In this document: piece by piece, positions 43,353-51,101 of the stretch
How the letters are laid out: each line of letters starts with the position of its first letter
Numbering within the stretch: the stretch's first letter is position 1
DNA from: Dinghuibacter silviterrae
GTDB taxonomy: Bacteria; Bacteroidota; Bacteroidia; Chitinophagales; Chitinophagaceae
DNA: 64,000 nucleotides
Reading direction: 5' to 3'
NCBI RefSeq assembly: GCF_004366355.1
Contig: NZ_SODV01000001.1
Location: 2,852,001-2,916,000, forward strand
Program-made: the position numbers and the translations under genes
The notes under the pieces: generated by a model
Told to the model about the DNA's origin: nothing
Database searches by the model: none
What the model saw: only the letters and a program-made list of their open reading frames with translations

Positions 43353-43429
43353 TAGTTACCGAATTTTTGCCTTATCTTTGCCGGCCCGCAAGGGACCCGT
43401 CGGTTATACCGGCCTCCTTTTGCGCCTTT

Positions 43430-43514
43430 GGAGAGGTGGCAGAGCGGTTGATTGTGGCGGTCTCGAAAACCGTTGTGGGTAACACCACCGGGGGTTCGAA
43501 TCCCCCCCTCTCCG
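43430..43514 (+). tRNA. tRNA-Ser (anticodon CGA)
   Basis: An 85-nt class II tRNA with acceptor stem GGAGAGG / CCTCTCC, anticodon loop TCTCGAAAA region (CGA), long variable arm and TψC loop GGTTCGAATCC. CCA is not encoded. A GC hairpin with T-run follows as terminator. Confidence 0.93.
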
Positions 43515-43524
43515 CAACACGCCA

Positions 43525-43608
43525 GCCACAGCGCGGCCGACGAAGTCGGCCGCGTTTTTTGTTCGCAGCGAACGGCAAAAAACACTGCGCGTCGCGCAGC
43601 GCTGTGGC
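43525..43608. repeat. Nested palindromes after tRNA-Ser(CGA)
   Basis: An outer inverted repeat GCCACAGCGC (43525-43534) / GCGCTGTGGC (43599-43608) encloses three hairpins: the terminator stem, GTTCG/CGAAC (43561-43573) and CTGCGCG/CGCGCAG (43585-43599). A further hairpin GCCCGC/GCGGGC lies at 43646-43661. The array resembles a cloverleaf-like cruciform. Confidence 0.6.
43532..43560 (+). terminator. Terminator of tRNA-Ser(CGA)
   Basis: A perfect 10-bp stem CGCGGCCGAC / GTCGGCCGCG (43532-43541 with 43545-43554), loop GAA, then six T. Confidence 0.85.
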
Positions 43609-43743
43609 GGGTCGGCTGCAGGCCCTCCTCCCAAGGATCAGCGGAGCCCGCGACAGCGGGCGCAGCTAATCTCTCACTCTGCAGACAATAGTAAAAGCGC
43701 TCAGCCTCCCCAAAATAAATTTGCAAAATCTCTAAGTCAATCG

Positions 43744-43755
43744 TAATATTGCAAT
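43744..43755 (+). promoter_or_regulatory. Candidate ArsR operator upstream of arsR
   Basis: TAATATTGCAAT lies 15 bases before the arsR start. Its reverse complement, with one change, recurs before arsC (44133-44144). Confidence 0.55.
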
Positions 43756-43769
43756 GAAACAATAAAAAA

Positions 43770-44102
43770 ATGGGGCTGACCAAATCCGAAATATTCACTG
43801 ACAATCAGAACAAGCTGGCTTCCATGATGAAGGCCCTGGCCCATCCAGCCCGGATCGCCATCATCCAAAACCTGATTAAGTCCAACGCTTGCGTCAACGG
43901 CCAACTCGTCGAAGAACTTGGCCTTGCCCAACCCACCATTTCCCAACACCTGAAAGAATTGAAGAACGCTGGCTTGATCCAAGGCACCATCGAAGGCACC
44001 AGCGTATGCTACTGCATCGACCCCAAGACCTGGGCACAATATCAGAAAGATTTTGGCGCCCTCTTCGCCGCCTACAAAGACGATGAAAACTGCGCCTGTT
44101 GA
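43770..44102 (+). CDS. arsR: ArsR-family metalloregulator
   Basis: The 110-residue winged-helix protein has the HTH segment AQPTISQHLKELKNAGLI and the dimerisation helix MKALAHPARIAIIQ. Cysteines are found at NACVNG, CYCI and the C-terminus ENCAC, the last suitable for As(III) binding. ArsR-type proteins release operator DNA when arsenite binds. The gene opens the arsenic island and ends 55 bases before arsC. Confidence 0.85.
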   Translation: MGLTKSEIFTDNQNKLASMMKALAHPARIAIIQNLIKSNACVNGQLVEELGLAQPTISQHLKELKNAGLIQGTIEGTSVCYCIDPKTWAQYQKDFGALFAAYKDDENCAC

Positions 44103-44132
44103 GCGCTTTTTTTTACACCAAATGATCGTTAT

Positions 44133-44144
44133 ATCGCAATATTA
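44133..44144 (-). promoter_or_regulatory. Candidate ArsR operator upstream of arsC
   Basis: ATCGCAATATTA is the reverse complement of TAATATTGCGAT and matches the upstream arsR site in 11 of 12 bases. It sits 13 bases before the arsC ATG. Confidence 0.5.
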
Positions 44145-44157
44145 AAATAGACTTGCT

Positions 44158-44610
44158 ATGGCCAACAAACACAGATTGCTATTTGTCTGCATCCACAACA
44201 GCGCCCGCAGCCAGATGGCCGAAGCTTTTCTCAAAAAATACGGGGATGACGTCTTCGAGGTCGAGAGCGCCGGCCTGGAACCCGCTCCCATCAACCCCAA
44301 TGTAATAGAAGTGATGGGCGAGGCCGGCATCGACCTCCACCATAAGGGCACCCAGGATGTCTTCGACCTCTTCCGCAAAGGCCGGATGTACAATGTCGTT
44401 GTCACCGTCTGCGACCAAGCCAGCGCCGAACGATGCCCTATCTTCCCCGGTATGACAAAACGCCTCGCCTGGTCCTTCCCCGACCCTTCCACCTTCGAGG
44501 GTAGCCATGAGGAAGTCCTTCAAAAGACCCGCGAAGTCCGAGACGAGATCGAGGAGAAGATCAAAGACTTCGCTCTTGAAGCCCGACAGATCAGCTATTG
44601 GATAAAATAA
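44158..44610 (+). CDS. arsC: Arsenate reductase, low-molecular-weight phosphatase type
   Basis: The 150-residue protein carries the catalytic loop CX5R (Cys11 to Arg17 in VCIHNSARS) and a later VTVCDQA cysteine and C-terminal region WSFPDPSTFEG. This is the thioredoxin-linked LMW-PTP-like arsenate reductase family, reducing As(V) to As(III). It is between arsR and arsM, consistent with arsenic resistance. Confidence 0.9.
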   Translation: MANKHRLLFVCIHNSARSQMAEAFLKKYGDDVFEVESAGLEPAPINPNVIEVMGEAGIDLHHKGTQDVFDLFRKGRMYNVVVTVCDQASAERCPIFPGMTKRLAWSFPDPSTFEGSHEEVLQKTREVRDEIEEKIKDFALEARQISYWIK

Positions 44611-44636
44611 TTATTTATCAGATTAAACATACCACC

Positions 44637-45491
44637 ATGCAAACAAGCACGCAAACCACCGAAGAACTAAAAGAACTCGTCCGCCAGAAATACAGCGAGA
44701 TCGCCCTCCAGGATAAAGACAGCAACGCCGCCTCCTGTTGCGGTTCGGGATGTTGCTCCATCGAAACGGCCAACATCATGACCGACGATTACAGCACTCT
44801 GGAAGGCTATAACCCCGACGCCGACCTGGGCCTTGGCTGCGGTCTTCCCACCCAATTCGCCCGGATCAAAAAAGGCGACATTGTCATCGACCTGGGCTCC
44901 GGTGCCGGTAACGACGCATTCGTCGCCCGTGCAGAAACCGGGGAGACAGGCAAAGTCATCGGCATCGACTTCACCCCCGCCATGATCGACAAGGCCCGCC
45001 AGAACGCCGAAAAGCTCGGCTTCCACAACGTCGAATTCCGCCAGGGCGATATTGAAAAAATGCCCGTCACCAGCAACGTTGCCGACGTCATCGTCTCCAA
45101 CTGCGTCCTCAACCTGGTACCTAACAAATACGGCGTCATCCAGGAAGTATACCGCGTCCTCAAACCCGGCGGCCACTTCAGCATATCCGATATTGTGCTC
45201 GACGGTACCCTGCCCCCGCAGATCCAGCAAGCCGCCGAAATGTATGCGGGCTGCGTCTCCGGCGCTATCCAAAAGCAAGCCTACCTCGAACTGATCGACG
45301 TCAACGGCTTTAAGAAGGTCGTTCTTCAGAAAGAAAAGGCCATCCATATCCCCGACGACATTCTATCCCAATACCTCAGCACAGAAGAGATCGCGGCCTT
45401 CCGCGCTTCCGGCACCGGCATCCTGAGCGTCACCGTTTACGGTGAAAAGCCCAAAGACGCCGCCTGTTGCGCTCCCGGCTGTTGCAGTTAA
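44637..45491 (+). CDS. arsM: Arsenite S-adenosylmethionine methyltransferase
   Basis: Started at the ATG at 44637 (284 residues). An N-terminal Cys pair cluster CCGSGCC (34-40) and C-terminal CCAPGCC are present. The three conserved arsenite-binding cysteines correspond to Cys68 (LGLGCGLP), Cys156 (SNCVLNL) and Cys206 (YAGCVSGA). The SAM motif I DLGSGAGND lies at 85-93. The enzyme methylates As(III). It is downstream of arsC and upstream of a channel gene, a usual ars layout. Confidence 0.92.
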   Translation: MQTSTQTTEELKELVRQKYSEIALQDKDSNAASCCGSGCCSIETANIMTDDYSTLEGYNPDADLGLGCGLPTQFARIKKGDIVIDLGSGAGNDAFVARAETGETGKVIGIDFTPAMIDKARQNAEKLGFHNVEFRQGDIEKMPVTSNVADVIVSNCVLNLVPNKYGVIQEVYRVLKPGGHFSISDIVLDGTLPPQIQQAAEMYAGCVSGAIQKQAYLELIDVNGFKKVVLQKEKAIHIPDDILSQYLSTEEIAAFRASGTGILSVTVYGEKPKDAACCAPGCCS

Positions 45492-45568
45492 CCAGGCAAG
45501 CGGCTATCCTGATCGGGTAGCCATTCCCAACTGTCATCCAATATATCGAACCCGATACAAATCCTTCC

Positions 45569-45709
45569 ATGAACATGACCACCTTCCCCGCGACAAAAGC
45601 TATCTATATGAATCCCCGGAAAAACATTATCCGCATGATCCTGGTGGCCCTGGGTGTCATTGCGGTCTGCTGTATCCTGCTCAGCCTTTCCGGCTGTTCA
45701 CCCAATTAA
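45569..45709 (+). CDS. Small membrane protein in the arsenic island
   Basis: A short frame of 46 residues from ATG 45569 (or 33 residues from an internal ATG at 45608) has a single hydrophobic helix with two adjacent cysteines (VIAVCCILL) and an ending SLSGCSPN. It ends 8 bases before the aquaporin gene, so it is probably translated in the same operon. A role in arsenical transport or binding is only a guess. Confidence 0.4.
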   Translation: MNMTTFPATKAIYMNPRKNIIRMILVALGVIAVCCILLSLSGCSPN

Positions 45710-45717
45710 GCGTACAG

Positions 45718-46365
45718 ATGATAAGAAAATCTATTTCAGAACTTCTCGGCACATTTGCCCTGGTCTTTTGCGGAACGGGGGCAATGGTTATTGACAAAGA
45801 GACCGGCGGCGGCGTTTCACACGTAGGTGTTGCCATTACCTTTGGCCTCATTGTAATGGCGATGATTTATTCACTAGGAGAAATTTCCGGAGCACATTTG
45901 AACCCAGCCGTCAGCATAGCCTTCACACTTGCCGGGCGTCTGCCGGTGAAAGCGCTGGGATATTACATAGTCAGCCAGATCTTTGGAGCATTTCTGGCAA
46001 GCATGACGCTGAAACTCCTCTTCCCTTCCAACGAGCTGCTGGGAGCCACACTCCCTGCCGGGGCAGCCCTGCAATCATTCGCACTGGAATTCATCCTGAC
46101 CTACTTTTTGATGCTAGTCATCATCAATGTAGCTACAGGATCGAAAGAACAAGGACTATTTGCGGGTATTGCCATAGGGTCTGTCGTCTTGCTGGAAGCC
46201 ATGTTCGCAGGCCCGATTTGCGGTGCATCCATGAACCCGGCCCGATCCCTGGCTCCCGCAGTGGTATCGGGACACACAGAAGCGCTGTGGGTTTACCTGA
46301 TCGCACCAGTCGCCGGCGCTGCCTCAGTAATCCCCACCTGGAAATATTTAAACCACAAAGGCTAA
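45718..46365 (+). CDS. Aquaglyceroporin-type channel of the arsenic island
   Basis: Using the ATG at 45718 gives 215 residues with six membrane helices and two NPA boxes (LNPAVS and MNPARS), the MIP channel signature. Longer frames from 45442 overlap arsM. In arsenic operons such channels (AqpS-like) let arsenite or methylated arsenicals leave the cell. The upstream ArsM and ArsC support this role. Confidence 0.85.
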   Translation: MIRKSISELLGTFALVFCGTGAMVIDKETGGGVSHVGVAITFGLIVMAMIYSLGEISGAHLNPAVSIAFTLAGRLPVKALGYYIVSQIFGAFLASMTLKLLFPSNELLGATLPAGAALQSFALEFILTYFLMLVIINVATGSKEQGLFAGIAIGSVVLLEAMFAGPICGASMNPARSLAPAVVSGHTEALWVYLIAPVAGAASVIPTWKYLNHKG

Positions 46366-46486
46366 CGCGCTATGAATATCCAGCAGGCTACGCTCCCTCA
46401 AAATGAAAAAATCGTTATCCTGAATTTCTTTAATGTTCCCAAAGTAAAATAAACAGCAAATTGCTATCAATCAAAATCGTCGCACA

Positions 46487-47260
46487 ATGAAAATCGCCCT
46501 GTTTTCCGACATACACGCCAACCTCCCGGCCCTCGAAGCATTCTTTAAAGACGTAGAACAGCAGAAGCCCGATGCCATCTACTGTCTTGGCGACCTGGTC
46601 GGTTATAATATCTGGCCCAACGAAGTCATTAATGAAATACGCAAGCGCGGTATCCCCACCATCGCCGGCAACTATGACTTTGGTATCGGCCGCACCAGCG
46701 ATGACTGCGGCTGCGCATACAAGACCGATGACGAAAAAGCCAACGGCGCCGTCTCCATTTCCTTTACCAACGAGATCGTCAAACCAGAGGAACGCGCCTA
46801 CCTCCGTACGCTATCCGCGCATATCAAGGTCGAATTTCAATTGAACAACGACAAGCTCAACCTCCTCCTGGTCCACGGTAGTCCCCGCCGGATCAACGAA
46901 TACCTGTTTGAAGACCGGGAAGAAAAAAGCCTTCTCCGTATCATGCACGATGCAGATGCCGATATTATGTGTTTCGGCCACACCCATAAGCCGTACCATC
47001 GAACACTCAACGATGGCATCGACGGTCAGGACCATTTCCGTCACGCCGTCAACATCGGCTCCGTCGGCAAACCCAAGGACGGCAACCCCCAAGGTGGTTA
47101 TGTCCTGCTCCATATCAACGACCATAGCAGCATAAAAGACAAAGACAGCATCCAGGTAGATTTCGTCCGTTTTAACTATGACATTGAAAAAGCAGCCAGG
47201 GCTGTAGAGGACAGCCGCCTACCCAATGCCTATGCCGAATCCCTGCGGAAAGGAGTATAA
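46487..47260 (+). CDS. Metallophosphoesterase, GNYD subfamily
   Basis: The 257-residue calcineurin-fold protein has SDIHAN, GDLVGYN, the GNYD block (with Tyr where the usual motif has His), VHGSP and GHTHK motifs, and an extra CGCAY Cys pair. It is paralogous to the protein at 47696 but belongs to a different subfamily. A lipoyl-carrier gene lies between the two. Phosphatase or phosphodiesterase activity on an unknown substrate is expected. Confidence 0.85.
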   Translation: MKIALFSDIHANLPALEAFFKDVEQQKPDAIYCLGDLVGYNIWPNEVINEIRKRGIPTIAGNYDFGIGRTSDDCGCAYKTDDEKANGAVSISFTNEIVKPEERAYLRTLSAHIKVEFQLNNDKLNLLLVHGSPRRINEYLFEDREEKSLLRIMHDADADIMCFGHTHKPYHRTLNDGIDGQDHFRHAVNIGSVGKPKDGNPQGGYVLLHINDHSSIKDKDSIQVDFVRFNYDIEKAARAVEDSRLPNAYAESLRKGV

Positions 47261-47291
47261 CCTATACCGGCAATCATCCAATACCACTGCC

Positions 47292-47675
47292 ATGCAACCC
47301 TTTATCGACTATCGATTTTCCAAAGAACATACCTGGGTCAAACCCAAAGGCGAGGCCGACGCCCTCGTCGGCATCACGCCCTTTGCCCAGGAGCAACTGG
47401 GCGGGATCGTTTACGCCGATCTTCCTGCTATCGGCGCCACCTTTAAAAAGGACGAGGTCTTTGGCAGCATCGAAGCCCTCAAAACCACCTCCGACCTGTT
47501 CATGCCCGTTAGCGGCACCATCCTTGCCATCAACACCCGGCTCAATGACGAGCCCAACCTGGTCAATGACGATGCCCTAGGCGAAGGCTGGCTGATTCGT
47601 ATCCAGCCGACACTGCCCGAGGAACTGGATACCCTGCTCGATCAAACCAGCTATGACCAAATCATCACCCATTAA
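47292..47675 (+). CDS. Glycine-cleavage H-protein-like lipoyl carrier
   Basis: The start at 47292 gives 127 residues. The lipoyl domain has the strand pattern EVFGSIEALKTTSDLFMPVSG, where the Lys corresponds to the lipoylated Lys of GcvH, and AQEQLGGIVYADLP near the start. It is 31 bases after one metallophosphoesterase and 20 before another. A role as a dithiol carrier in arsenic or lipoate metabolism rather than glycine cleavage is plausible from location, but not shown. Confidence 0.8.
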   Translation: MQPFIDYRFSKEHTWVKPKGEADALVGITPFAQEQLGGIVYADLPAIGATFKKDEVFGSIEALKTTSDLFMPVSGTILAINTRLNDEPNLVNDDALGEGWLIRIQPTLPEELDTLLDQTSYDQIITH

Positions 47676-47695
47676 ATACCATTTTCCAGCGACAC

Positions 47696-48427
47696 ATGAA
47701 AATTGCCCTCTTCAGCGACATACACGCCAACCTCCCTGCCCTGCATTCCTTCTTCAACAGCATCGACACCCCAAAGCCAGACGCCATTTACTGCCTCGGC
47801 GATCTTGTCGGCTACCATATCTGGCCCAATCAAGTCATCGCCGCCATCCGTCGCCGCGGTATCGCCACCCTCGCCGGCAACCACGACGCCAAAGTCGCCC
47901 GCCTCTCTGAAGCTGAGCGTACCGCCACATCGGGTAAAAATTACGCCTACAGCCTCATCGGCCCCGACGAACGCACCTATCTGGCTTCCCTACCCGCGCA
48001 ATTCCGCATCGAATTCCAATTACCCCAGGGACCGCTCACCCTTCTCCTTGTCCACGGCAGCCCCGCCAGCAACGATGAATACCTCCTGCAAGACAAACCG
48101 GAGGCCGATTTTCTCAACGTCTTCCAAAAGGCCAACGCCGATATTCTTTGTTTCGGCCATTCCCATAAACCCTATTACCGCACCCTAAAAGACGGTGACC
48201 GCTATCGGCACGCCATCAACACCGGCTCCATCGGCAAGCCCAAAGACGGCAACCCCCAGGGCGGCTACGTGTTGCTGCATATCAATGCCGACTCCAATAC
48301 TACCAACCCCGACAGCCTCCGCGTCGAATTTATTCGTTTCGACTATGACGTCGAACTATCCGCCAGCGCTCTAGAAGGCAGTCCACTCCCGGCAGAATTC
48401 GCCGATATGCTTCGCAAAGCCTATTAG
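47696..48427 (+). CDS. Metallophosphoesterase, GNHD form
   Basis: A 243-residue calcineurin-fold protein with DIHAN, GDLVGYH, AGNHDAK, LVHGSP and GHSHKP. It is closely similar to the protein at 46487 throughout, including the segment before HANLPAL and the C-terminal GSIGKPKDGNPQGGYVLLHIN. Here the canonical GNHD is intact. The pair probably arose by duplication around the lipoyl-carrier gene. Confidence 0.85.
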   Translation: MKIALFSDIHANLPALHSFFNSIDTPKPDAIYCLGDLVGYHIWPNQVIAAIRRRGIATLAGNHDAKVARLSEAERTATSGKNYAYSLIGPDERTYLASLPAQFRIEFQLPQGPLTLLLVHGSPASNDEYLLQDKPEADFLNVFQKANADILCFGHSHKPYYRTLKDGDRYRHAINTGSIGKPKDGNPQGGYVLLHINADSNTTNPDSLRVEFIRFDYDVELSASALEGSPLPAEFADMLRKAY

Positions 48428-48458
48428 CTGTAAATTTGACAACATAAAGAACCCAGCC

Positions 48459-48692
48459 ATGACCATCACCGCCCTGCTCCAGGCAACCGGAAATGCCAGT
48501 TTTCAGACCAACGCCCCCTCCATGGAGGAATGGGACACGGCTCACATGGCACACAGCCGCCTCGTCGCTTTCGACGGCGACCCCGCTCGTCATAGTCAAG
48601 GCATCGGCAAAGCCCTCCTACAGGCGCTCGTCACCGAAAGCGAAGCAAACGGCCTCTGGCCCCATCCCCCGTTCTGGAAAAGAAAACAGTAG
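48459..48692 (+). pseudogene. Decayed ArsN-like acetyltransferase
   Basis: Short frame of 77 residues matching two separated pieces of a GNAT acetyltransferase of the phosphinothricin/ArsN type: an N-terminal ATGNASFQTNAPSMEEWDTAH and the acetyl-CoA loop GIGKALLQALVTESEANGLW. The central strands (about 60 residues) and the end of the domain are missing, and the N-terminus is shortened. It reads as an internally deleted remnant. ArsN genes commonly sit in ars operons. Confidence 0.55.
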
Positions 48693-48787
48693 TCATCTCC
48701 TAAAATCCACTCCCGGAAATAAAAATATATTATCTATAAAAAGGTTCGAAAGTTGTCCCCTTCTCCCTGCAGCGCGCTAGCTCAATT

Positions 48788-48813
48788 CCCGCAGCCAAAG
48801 GCTGCGGGTTTTT
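48788..48813 (+). terminator. Terminator closing the arsenic island
   Basis: A perfect 9-bp stem CCCGCAGCC / GGCTGCGGG (48788-48796 with 48800-48808), loop AAA, then TTTTT. Confidence 0.85.
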
Positions 48814-49280
48814 CATTTCCCCGAATTAGGATAATTGATCCCAGGTCCAAAAAAACACTCGTACGAGCTGATCTTACCGTCTTTCAACACAAAATAATCG
48901 CAGTTCCGGAAAAATTTGCCGGCTGTATTATAACCATTGGCGATGACAAAGACAACATCTCCGTTCATGATGAGTTGTCGGATGTCGACTGATTTGATGT
49001 TGCCCGCATTGGGCCAGCACCTTTCTTTGACGGCATTGATATTGATGTGATCGTCGAGCGGGCTGGAGAAAGTGAACCCGTCAGCAAGAATTTTCGTCAT
49101 CAAATTCCAATCCCGTATCTGCCAGGCGGTATACCATGCTTTGACAATTTTTCCATTGGGTGTATTGTCGAGCCCGGCGGTCTTGCCCGTAATCGTCTGG
49201 GCAAATCCTGCCTGGCCGGACAGGATAACCCCTGCCAAAAGAAGGTTGCCAAGGAGATGCGTCATTTTCATGATGTTCAT
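48813..49280 (-). CDS. SnoaL/NTF2-like exported protein
   Basis: The 155-residue protein has a signal peptide (about 1-28) and then a cone-shaped NTF2-like pattern: VKAWYTAWQIRDWNLMTKILADGFTF and ending FKDGKISSYECFFGP. NTF2-like proteins bind small molecules or act as simple enzymes; no catalytic set is clear. Its stop lies at the foot of the arsenic island's terminator, so the two units converge. Confidence 0.75.
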   Translation of the reverse strand: MNIMKMTHLLGNLLLAGVILSGQAGFAQTITGKTAGLDNTPNGKIVKAWYTAWQIRDWNLMTKILADGFTFSSPLDDHININAVKERCWPNAGNIKSVDIRQLIMNGDVVFVIANGYNTAGKFFRNCDYFVLKDGKISSYECFFGPGINYPNSGK

Positions 49281-49388
49281 TTTATCAAAGACAATTTTAG
49301 AAGCTGTTTTCCGGACATCGGGTGGTAAATTATTTTTGCCGTTGGCAGATCGCTGTGGGCGGAAGTAACCACCCTCCTGCTATGAAGC

Positions 49389-51044
49389 TTAATTAAGCAC
49401 CGCCGGTAATATAAACTCCTCCATCATCCGATCCTCCTGCACATGCGCATAAGGCAGCCCGTAAGCCGTCGCCATCAACACCACCACCAACGGCTGGTCC
49501 GTAAAGATGAAAATTTTGTTACCGCCATTGCCCGCGCAATACCACGTCTCGTATGCCTTGTCCCCGACGTGGTATTTCTTGTTCCAGAAGAGATAGCCAT
49601 AATACTCATCCGGCCGGTTGGGCAAGGCTTTGTATTTCGTAAAGGTCTTGGCGACCCATTCCGCCGGTATGATCTGCTGGCCGTTCCAAACGCCATTGTT
49701 CTTATACAGCTGACCGAATTTGGCGAAATCCAACGCCTTTAGCCGGATGCCGCCCGCCGTATTGGCGACATGCTGGGGGGTGTATGGCCATTGATAGTCC
49801 CGGATCCCGAGGGGAGAAAACAGCCGGAGGTCCGCGTAGGCCTCCAGCCCTCCCTGTACACTTTTATTTAAAATGTCTCCCATCAGCATGGCCCCTGCTG
49901 TAAAATAATGCCAGCGGTCCCTTGGGCGGGTAACACTGACCGGCAGATCCAGTGTGAATTTGACCCAATTATCCGTCGGATACATGTTTTCTTCATTACC
50001 TGGCGAATCGCCGTCGCTGTCATCACCGTCAAAGGCTGAAGACATCGTAAGCAAGTCCTTTAACCGTACTGTTTCCTTTTCCGGAGTATAGTTGGCGTAG
50101 TGGTGGAGGTCATAAAACTCCTGTAGCGTTTGATCCTCGCCCTTAAGATACCCCTCCCTTATCGCTATCCCCGTCATCGCGGACGCAAAAGACTTTCCCG
50201 CGGACCGTGGATCGTGCAGGCTATTCCGGTCTTCACCGTTGAAATATTCTTCGATCAGTAACTTCCCGTTTTTGATCACCACGATGCTGCTGATGTGCTT
50301 GAAGACGCCGGCTTCGACCCATCCCTTCAACTGTTTAAGCTTGTTTGTATCATAACCATCCTTGGAGATGCCGAACCCATCATAAGGTTGGAGGGGGGTG
50401 AGATGGACCCCCGACAGATCGATCTTTGGTTTTCGGTTGACGCTCACCGGCAGATCACCGGCGGCAATGAGTACACCCTCTTTCACCCCTGACGGCAGGA
50501 GCTCATAGGGACGAATCTCCAACCGTAGCAAGTGCGACCCTTCTGTCAGCGCACTGTCTCCCCCATGAATTAGGAAACGACCCCAAAAAAACTGACTCCA
50601 CCATGTCCCTTCATGGTCATTGTCAATCAGGGGCTTGTTGATGGTCGTCTCGGTATCCTTGATCTGTGGGTACGGGGCGCCGAGGATATTGCTTTTGTAA
50701 ACGAGTCTGTGGTCAATGTACAGGGAGAACTGGTAGCCGCCATGACGTGTCAGGCTATCCGCGGGCCAATCGGGCGCCAGCCGGTGCAGGCAGTTGGTCA
50801 ATGAATTGCCCATAAAGACGGTCATGAAAAGATTACTCTTATTGGTCAGTACGTAGTGATGCAGGAAGTCGCCGGGCTTTAGTGCAGATAACGGGATGTC
50901 GCGGGATGTAAAGATAACCCGCCCAATATTGGCCTTATGGATGGCGTACCGGATCCCCTGGGTTTTTACCAGGTCGCCGGGGGACTGGGCGGAAAGGGGG
51001 GGTATCCAGAGCTGTATAACGATCAGCAGGGTCAGAAAACGCAT
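49389..51044 (-). CDS. Serine hydrolase, β-lactamase family (class C-type)
   Basis: A 551-residue exported protein (signal about 1-20). The N-terminal 200 residues are an extra domain of unknown kind. The β-lactamase/DD-peptidase fold follows with Ser281-x-x-Lys284 in SAGKSF, a Tyr in YFTAGAM, and an HxG-like region near the end (NGGNKIFIF). Such proteins are hydrolases of peptides or esters; no resistance role can be assumed. Confidence 0.8.
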   Translation of the reverse strand: MRFLTLLIVIQLWIPPLSAQSPGDLVKTQGIRYAIHKANIGRVIFTSRDIPLSALKPGDFLHHYVLTNKSNLFMTVFMGNSLTNCLHRLAPDWPADSLTRHGGYQFSLYIDHRLVYKSNILGAPYPQIKDTETTINKPLIDNDHEGTWWSQFFWGRFLIHGGDSALTEGSHLLRLEIRPYELLPSGVKEGVLIAAGDLPVSVNRKPKIDLSGVHLTPLQPYDGFGISKDGYDTNKLKQLKGWVEAGVFKHISSIVVIKNGKLLIEEYFNGEDRNSLHDPRSAGKSFASAMTGIAIREGYLKGEDQTLQEFYDLHHYANYTPEKETVRLKDLLTMSSAFDGDDSDGDSPGNEENMYPTDNWVKFTLDLPVSVTRPRDRWHYFTAGAMLMGDILNKSVQGGLEAYADLRLFSPLGIRDYQWPYTPQHVANTAGGIRLKALDFAKFGQLYKNNGVWNGQQIIPAEWVAKTFTKYKALPNRPDEYYGYLFWNKKYHVGDKAYETWYCAGNGGNKIFIFTDQPLVVVLMATAYGLPYAHVQEDRMMEEFILPAVLN

Positions 51045-51101
51045 GAGGTAAAGATTTACCGGCTAATCTAAGAGAAAGGGGCTGCCCAAAATAGAACATT
51101 T

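Noticed and set aside
46372-46452. 26-residue frame between the aquaporin and the first phosphoesterase
   Set aside because: Too short, no domain, no evidence of translation.
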